From JBCCMQ01 sp039179985 (GTDB taxonomy: Bacteria > Pseudomonadota > Alphaproteobacteria > Rhodobacterales > Rhodobacteraceae), in the NCBI GenBank assembly GCA_039179985.1, contig JBCDED010000009.1, positions 1-64,000 of the forward strand: a DNA stretch of 64,000 bases. The letters are read 5' to 3'. Of the stretch, positions 59,185 to 64,000 are shown in pieces (position 1 is the stretch's first letter; every line of letters begins with the position of its first letter). A program made the position numbers and the translations under genes. Under the pieces are notes generated by a model. It searched no databases. It was not told where the DNA came from and worked only from the letters and a program-made list of their open reading frames with translations.

Positions 59185-60491
59185 TGGAATGGTTCGAAGC
59201 CCTCGCCGTGCTACTCGGCAGCATCGTCGTGCTGATGGCGCTTGGAATGCCCGTTGCCCTCGCGTTCCTTGCCGCCAACATCATCGGCGCCTGGATTTTC
59301 ATGGGCGGCGAACGTGGCATCGTTCAGCTTCTCAACAATGGGCTTGGCTCACTAACGAAATTCGCCCTCGTCCCGATTCCTCTTTTCCTCCTGATGGGCG
59401 AGATCTTCTTTCACACCGGACTTGGCGGGCGCATGTTCAACGCCATTGACCGGCTCCTCGGCCGCCTGCCTGGGCGGCTGAGCTACGTGACCGTTCTGGG
59501 CGGCACCGGGTTTTCGACACTCTCGGGGTCATCAATGGGATCAACGGCGCTCCTGGGCAGCCTGATGGTGCCGGAGATGAATGCCCGCGGGTACAAAAAA
59601 CACATGTCCATCGGCCCGATCCTAGGCACCGGTGGGCTTGCGATCATCATCCCGCCCTCGGCTCTGGCGGTGCTTCTGGCAACGCTCGCACAGATCGATG
59701 TGGGCGGACTTTTGATCGCAGGCGTGATACCGGGGCTGATCCTTGCCGCGCTCTATATCGCCACGATCTGGCTGCAGACGAGACTCGACCCACACGCCGC
59801 ACCGGCGTACGACGTCGAACGCCAGAGCATCGGTGCCAAGCTCTTGCTTGTCTTGCGCGATGTCGTGCCCATGGTGGGCGTGATGGTCATCATCGTCGCC
59901 ATGATGATCGGCGGCATCGTTACGCCGTCAGAGGCCGCCGCTTTTGGCGCGCTCGGCGTCCTGATCCTGGCCGCCGCGTTCCGGTGTCTCACCTGGGAGG
60001 CGTTGAAGAAATCTGTCACCGGCGCGCTGCGGGTGACACTGATGGCCTATCTGATCGTCTTTGGTTCAGCGACCTTCAGCCAGCTTCTGGCCTTCTCCGG
60101 CGCCTCTTCGGGGCTGATCAAGTGGGCCACCAGCTTTGACCTTGCGCCAACGCTGATGCTCTTGGCCATGTTTTGCGTGCTTCTGGTGCTCGGTATGTTC
60201 ATGGAACAGATCTCCATGATGCTGCTGACGGTGCCGATCTTCTTTCCGCTGGCCACGAGTCTTGGCTTCGATCCGATCTGGTTCGGGCTGATCATGCTTC
60301 TGGCGCTGGAGATCAGCTTTACCACGCCGCCCTTTGGGCTTTTGCTATTCGTAATGAAAGGCGTGGCCCCGCCATCGACGACAATGCGCGACATCTATGT
60401 TAGCGCGATCCCCTTTATCCTCTGCTCTCTGGTGCTGGTGGCACTACTGATCATGTTTCCGCCGCTTGCCACCTGGCTACCGTCGCGCTAG
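59184..60491 (+). CDS. TRAP transporter large permease (DctM family)
   Basis: A 435-residue protein with about 12 hydrophobic segments. Family blocks are ALGMPVALAFLAANIIGAWI, GSTALLGSLMVPEM and the later MLLALEISFTTPPFGLLLFV. It is the Na+-coupled translocation subunit. The stop (60489-60491) overlaps the convergent uronate dehydrogenase-like gene by four bases. Confidence 0.93.
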   Translation: MEWFEALAVLLGSIVVLMALGMPVALAFLAANIIGAWIFMGGERGIVQLLNNGLGSLTKFALVPIPLFLLMGEIFFHTGLGGRMFNAIDRLLGRLPGRLSYVTVLGGTGFSTLSGSSMGSTALLGSLMVPEMNARGYKKHMSIGPILGTGGLAIIIPPSALAVLLATLAQIDVGGLLIAGVIPGLILAALYIATIWLQTRLDPHAAPAYDVERQSIGAKLLLVLRDVVPMVGVMVIIVAMMIGGIVTPSEAAAFGALGVLILAAAFRCLTWEALKKSVTGALRVTLMAYLIVFGSATFSQLLAFSGASSGLIKWATSFDLAPTLMLLAMFCVLLVLGMFMEQISMMLLTVPIFFPLATSLGFDPIWFGLIMLLALEISFTTPPFGLLLFVMKGVAPPSTTMRDIYVSAIPFILCSLVLVALLIMFPPLATWLPSR

Positions 60492-61300
60492 GGCGTGCCT
60501 TCGTCGGGGTTCGGGTATTCGCAGAAAACACCGCCGTAGAACTTGGTCACCATGGAGTGGGGATCGGGCTCAGGCGTTGCCGTCTCGACCTGGACGCGGA
60601 AGCCTTCAGTAGAATCCTGTGGGACAAAGCCAATGTGCCCCGCCTTGCTGTCGTCGACGGGCTTCACGCGGTTGTCGGAGATACCGAAGGCAATGGTATG
60701 GCCCACGCGCGGCGCGGTCAGCGCTGCCTCAACGTAGCCGCAGCAATCGCGGTAGCTGAGCCAGCTCCAAAGAGACCGGCGGTCATGCGGCTCATCGCGC
60801 GAGGTGAAGATCCTCAGGCACAGGGTCTCGATCCCCCATTTATCCCAGTAAAGCCGGCTCAGCGCTTCGACGTAGACTTTCGATACCCCGTATAGAGTAT
60901 CCGGCCGCGTCGGACTGTCCGCGTCGATATGGCTTTCGAGCGTATGGAATCCGATGGCATGTACCGAACTGGCGTAAACGATCCGCGGCACGCCGTGGCG
61001 GCGCGCGCCTTCGTAGATGTGGTAAGACCCACGGATCGAGCTGTTCAGAATTTCCTCAAACGGTTTTTCGACCGGCGTGCCGCCGAAATGCACGATGGCA
61101 TCGACGTCTTTGGTCATCTCCAGAACCGCGTCGAAATCTCCCAGATCACAAACGATCGCCTCTTCGTGGGGCTGCACGTTCTCCATCGTTTCGCGATCGT
61201 TGATCCGCACATGGTCGGCCAGATGCGCCAGACCCTGCCGAAGCTGGGTGCCAAGTGCGCCCGCGGCGCCGGTGATGAGAATCCTGTTGAACCGCTCCAT
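60488..61300 (-). CDS. NAD-dependent epimerase/dehydratase family protein, uronate dehydrogenase-like
   Basis: A 270-residue extended SDR. It has RILITGAAGALGTQLRQGL, a catalytic Tyr-Lys in LYGVSKVY, and a C-terminal region AFGISDNRVKPVDDSKAG, matching uronate dehydrogenase (Udh), which oxidises galacturonate or glucuronate to the lactone. Its ATG overlaps the KefB stop (TAATG), so it appears to be the third gene of a KefF-KefB operon, not a uronate operon. The substrate is therefore uncertain. Confidence 0.82.
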   Translation of the reverse strand: MERFNRILITGAAGALGTQLRQGLAHLADHVRINDRETMENVQPHEEAIVCDLGDFDAVLEMTKDVDAIVHFGGTPVEKPFEEILNSSIRGSYHIYEGARRHGVPRIVYASSVHAIGFHTLESHIDADSPTRPDTLYGVSKVYVEALSRLYWDKWGIETLCLRIFTSRDEPHDRRSLWSWLSYRDCCGYVEAALTAPRVGHTIAFGISDNRVKPVDDSKAGHIGFVPQDSTEGFRVQVETATPEPDPHSMVTKFYGGVFCEYPNPDEGTP

Positions 61301-63345
61301 TAGTCCCCCGCTCTTTCTGCCGATGATTGTTCGATCTCGTTATCCTCGGACTCTGCTTTCACGTCGTCGACTGTCGGAGGCACCCACCCCCGGTCGTGCC
61401 GTGTCCAGAAAGACGTGGACTTGCTCTGCATATATTCTGCCTGCTCGTCCGCCATCTCCTTCACCCGCGCAACATACGGCGCGTTCTGGTGGGCAGGGAC
61501 GTTCATGTCGAAGAGGCCCGCAAGCTCGGACAGGTTCTTCCGGTCCTGACGTTCAAAGGACTGGCAGAGTCGCTGCGCATCGTAGGGGTGCATACCAAGG
61601 GCTTCGAGCGCCGAGCGCCCGGTGCGCACCGAGCTGTCAAATGTCTCGCGGATGATATCCCGGCAGCCCGCCGCGTAGAGTTCGTAGACGTCATGCCGCG
61701 CCCGGGCGCGGGCAACAATGTAGACGTCGGGGTGCATCTCGGTCACGTAGCGAACGATCTCCACCGCCTGTTCGTGGTCGTCGATGGCGATCACCAGAAG
61801 CCTGGCGTTCGCGATCCCGGCCGCTTCCAGAAGATCGGGGCGAGAAGCATCGCCAAAGAACACGCGGAAGCCGAAGGTGCGCAAGATCTCCAGTTGCGCG
61901 GAGCTGTGGTCAAGCACGACCGTCTCGTACCCCGCGCCGCGCAGGATACGGTTGACGATCCCGCCAACACGGCCATGGCCGGCAATGATGACGGGCGCCT
62001 CGTGGTCAATGTCGTCGGCCTCGCGCGATTGCTCTTCGACGAAACGCGGGGCAACAACCCGGTCGTAGAGGATAAAGAGCAGCGGCGTGAAGAGCATCGA
62101 AAGGGCCACCACAAGCAAGAGCTGGTCAGCAATGGCCGTCGGCAGCACGTTGTTGGCCACGGTGAAGGACAAAAGCACAAAACCGAATTCGCCCGCCTGT
62201 GCAAGGCTGACCGCAAAGAGCCAGCGGTCGCCACCGTTGACCTTAAAGATCGCCCCAAGCACGTAGAGGATCGCGCCTTTAAGGAGTATCAGTCCAAGGG
62301 TCATGCCCAGGATCGGGCCGATCTGGGAACCAAGGAGCCCGAAGTTGATACCGGCCCCCACAGTCATAAAGAAAAGGCCCAGCAGCAGTCCCTTGAACGG
62401 ACCGATATCGCTTTCAAGTTCATGCCGGTATTCGGAATTGGCCAGCACCACGCCCGCAAGGAACGTGCCGAGCGCGGGTGAAAGCCCGACAAGCGTCATC
62501 AGGAGCGCAATCACCACAACACCCGCAAGCGCGGTGGCGGTGAAAAGCTCGCGCAGTTTCGCGCCCGCCACGTAGCGGAATATCGGCCGCGTCAGCCGGC
62601 TACCGCCGATGATGACGAAAGCGATTGCGGCGATGGTCACCAGGGCCCGCAGCGCAGGCGGCAGACTTTCGACGAAGTTCAGTTCCATCCCGTGGTCGTC
62701 GCCGTGGCCCCCGCCGTGCTCACCCCCATGGCTGTTCCCGTGACCATCCCCCTGCCCGCCGCCATGGGTCGGATCGGCTGTCGCTTCCGCCTGGCCATGG
62801 GCACCAGCGTCGGCGCCGAGATCGGCCAGCTCCGGGATCGCGAGAAGCGGGATGAAGGCCAGCATAGGGATCACGGCGATATCCTGTGCCAGCAGCACTG
62901 AAAATCCGGCCTGCCCGCCATCACTCTTCATCAGGCCCTTTTCGTCCAAAGTCTGCAGCACGATGGCCGTGGACGACAGCGCCAGCACAAAGCCGATGGC
63001 AAGGCCGATCTGCCAGGGCTGGCCAAAGACCATGGCGACCGCCATAACCGCCGCCGCCGTGCCGCCAACTTGCAGTCCGCCGAGACCCAATAGCCTGGCT
63101 CGCATGGCCCAAAGAACCTTGGGTTCCAATTCCAAACCTACGAGAAACAGCATCATCACGACGCCGAATTCCGCGAAATGCTGCAATGCGATGACATCGA
63201 CGTTCAGCGCAGCGAGAATCGGGCTCAGGAGGATCCCGGCGATCAGATAGCCCAGAACCGAGCCAAGCCCGAACCGCGTGGCCAGGGGAACCGCGACGAC
63301 TCCAGCCACCAGAAAGAGCGAGGCCAGGAGGAGAAACCCATCCAT
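61300..63345 (-). CDS. kefB: KefB-type K+/H+ antiporter (CPA2) with His-rich loop
   Basis: A 681-residue membrane antiporter. The CPA2 transport domain spans about 1-425, with VLQTLDEKGLMKSDGGQAGF and the LALSSTAIVL block typical of the family. The Rossmann RCK (TrkA-N) domain begins near 453: PVIIAGHGRVGGIVNRILRG. A loop at 176-222 contains seven His (183, 194, 202, 206, 210, 214, 218) among Gly and Asp, unusual for Kef. Kef systems release K+ to protect against electrophiles and are gated by glutathione adducts. It starts two bases after the kefF-like gene. Confidence 0.9.
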   Translation of the reverse strand: MDGFLLLASLFLVAGVVAVPLATRFGLGSVLGYLIAGILLSPILAALNVDVIALQHFAEFGVVMMLFLVGLELEPKVLWAMRARLLGLGGLQVGGTAAAVMAVAMVFGQPWQIGLAIGFVLALSSTAIVLQTLDEKGLMKSDGGQAGFSVLLAQDIAVIPMLAFIPLLAIPELADLGADAGAHGQAEATADPTHGGGQGDGHGNSHGGEHGGGHGDDHGMELNFVESLPPALRALVTIAAIAFVIIGGSRLTRPIFRYVAGAKLRELFTATALAGVVVIALLMTLVGLSPALGTFLAGVVLANSEYRHELESDIGPFKGLLLGLFFMTVGAGINFGLLGSQIGPILGMTLGLILLKGAILYVLGAIFKVNGGDRWLFAVSLAQAGEFGFVLLSFTVANNVLPTAIADQLLLVVALSMLFTPLLFILYDRVVAPRFVEEQSREADDIDHEAPVIIAGHGRVGGIVNRILRGAGYETVVLDHSSAQLEILRTFGFRVFFGDASRPDLLEAAGIANARLLVIAIDDHEQAVEIVRYVTEMHPDVYIVARARARHDVYELYAAGCRDIIRETFDSSVRTGRSALEALGMHPYDAQRLCQSFERQDRKNLSELAGLFDMNVPAHQNAPYVARVKEMADEQAEYMQSKSTSFWTRHDRGWVPPTVDDVKAESEDNEIEQSSAERAGD

Positions 63346-63347
63346 GA

Positions 63348-63947
63348 TCAGGCCCCCTGCACGATTGGCAGGGTGTCGGCGTTGACGAGGTCTTCGTCGC
63401 CCGGTTCGTACCGGTCATCGCGTAGCGCTTCGATCAGGCGCACGTACCCTGCGATGTGGTGGGTCGCGCTGCCCTCGGCTGGGGCGCGCAGGGACGAAAA
63501 GAGCGCGTAGGGCGGCAGGAACGTCATCTTGCACAGCCGCGCGGTCTGTTCGAGAGGACGGAGGAAAGTTCGCAAGTCGTAGTGCTGGTACCCTTGCGGG
63601 GTATAGGCGTCTTCCGGTCCGGCCGCTGTAATCGCCGCCATAACCGATTTTCCGGCCAGCTGGGTCCCATCACGTCCATAGGCGAACCCGTGTTCGAGAA
63701 CCAGGTCCTGCCATTCCTTGATGATCGAGGGGGTGGAGTACCAGAAGAGCGGGAACTGAAAGAGAATAATGTCATGCTCCGTGAGCCGCGTCTGCTCTTT
63801 TCCCACGTCGATATTGAAACGCGGGTACTCACGGTAGAGATCGACGAACGTGATCCCTTCCACCCGTCGGGCGTGCTCCGCCATGGAGGCGTTCACCTGG
63901 CTGAAGCGTTGCCCGGGATGGGCAAAGTAGATCAGGACGCGGGCCAT
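63348..63947 (-). CDS. KefF/KefG-like NAD(P)H oxidoreductase (flavodoxin fold)
   Basis: A 199-residue quinone-reductase-type ancillary protein of Kef, beginning ARVLIYFAHPGQRFSQVNAS with the family block ILFQFPLFWYSTPSIIKEWQD and later MAAITAAGPEDAYTP. It binds FMN or FAD and activates KefB. The ATG at 63947 was chosen; an upstream in-frame start at 63962 is less likely. It is the first gene of the operon. The 53 bp between it and the window end hold no visible gene. Confidence 0.88.
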   Translation of the reverse strand: MARVLIYFAHPGQRFSQVNASMAEHARRVEGITFVDLYREYPRFNIDVGKEQTRLTEHDIILFQFPLFWYSTPSIIKEWQDLVLEHGFAYGRDGTQLAGKSVMAAITAAGPEDAYTPQGYQHYDLRTFLRPLEQTARLCKMTFLPPYALFSSLRAPAEGSATHHIAGYVRLIEALRDDRYEPGDEDLVNADTLPIVQGA

Positions 63948-64000
63948 GGTTCCCCCTTGCATGGTGCTGCGGTTGCATCATTGGCGGCGTATCCACGGGA

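Noticed and set aside
1..64000. Mobile elements, CRISPR arrays, tRNA or rRNA genes
   Set aside because: No transposase or integrase motifs, spaced repeats, or tRNA-like cloverleafs were recognised in the gaps, which are all at or below about 200 bp.

Overview
This window looks like chromosomal DNA of a marine alphaproteobacterium of the Rhodobacteraceae (roseobacter type). The signs are the high GC content with tightly packed operons, a ClpP-ClpX pair, a DUF3572/PleD-type locus, an H-NOX/diguanylate cyclase pair, a form I (aerobic) CO dehydrogenase cluster, a DMGDH-type oxidase, a non-pyrrolysine MttB homologue, and TRAP and CUT1 transporters. This is inference from gene content; no rRNA or tRNA was seen. 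I saw no insertion sequences, integrases, phage genes or CRISPR arrays. The longest stretch without a gene is about 200 bp.

Layout. 1-6.3 kb: 5' part of clpX, clpP, an H-NOX nitric-oxide sensor with its partner diguanylate cyclase, an MttB-family methyltransferase, a HAD phosphatase and a MarR regulator. 6.3-16.8 kb: DUF3572 and a PleD-like diguanylate cyclase; an envelope operon (EF-hand protein, ECF sigma factor, candidate anti-sigma, CpxP/Spy-like protein); DUF983; Nudix; a DMT transporter; a fatty acid desaturase facing an XRE regulator; SDR, YceI and LysR. 16.8-28.3 kb: a sugar-type catabolic locus with a CUT1 ABC transporter, VOC protein, fumarase/argininosuccinate-lyase-superfamily lyase, PfkB kinase, ROK regulator, large PIG-L deacetylase and EamA exporter. 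28.3-35.2 kb: a DMGDH-like FAD enzyme, quinone reductase, GMC oxidoreductase and an MhqO/MhqD-like pair.

35.2-44.8 kb: a complete form I CO dehydrogenase locus on the minus strand, in the order MHYT-LytTR regulator (coxC-like), coxM, coxS, coxL, coxD, coxE, coxF, a 39-residue Cys-containing small ORF, coxG and coxI. CoxL carries the form I motif AYRCSFR. Upstream of coxM are two 11-bp direct repeats exactly 21 bp apart, beside a promoter-like element. They are a good candidate site for the LytTR regulator.

44.8-60.5 kb: accessory enzymes, then two divergent operons around a GntR/UTRA regulator. One encodes an NTF2-like protein, HyuB, HyuA, an isochorismatase-fold protein lacking the catalytic Cys, an isocitrate-lyase-family C-C lyase and an FAD dehydrogenase (and probably an acyl-CoA dehydrogenase). 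The other encodes GntR, LeuC/LeuD-like hydratase subunits and a TRAP transporter. Together they resemble an undescribed route: import, ATP-dependent opening of a lactam or imide ring, hydration of an unsaturated diacid, and retro-aldol cleavage. 60.5-64 kb: a KefF-KefB-uronate dehydrogenase-like operon; KefB carries a His-rich loop.
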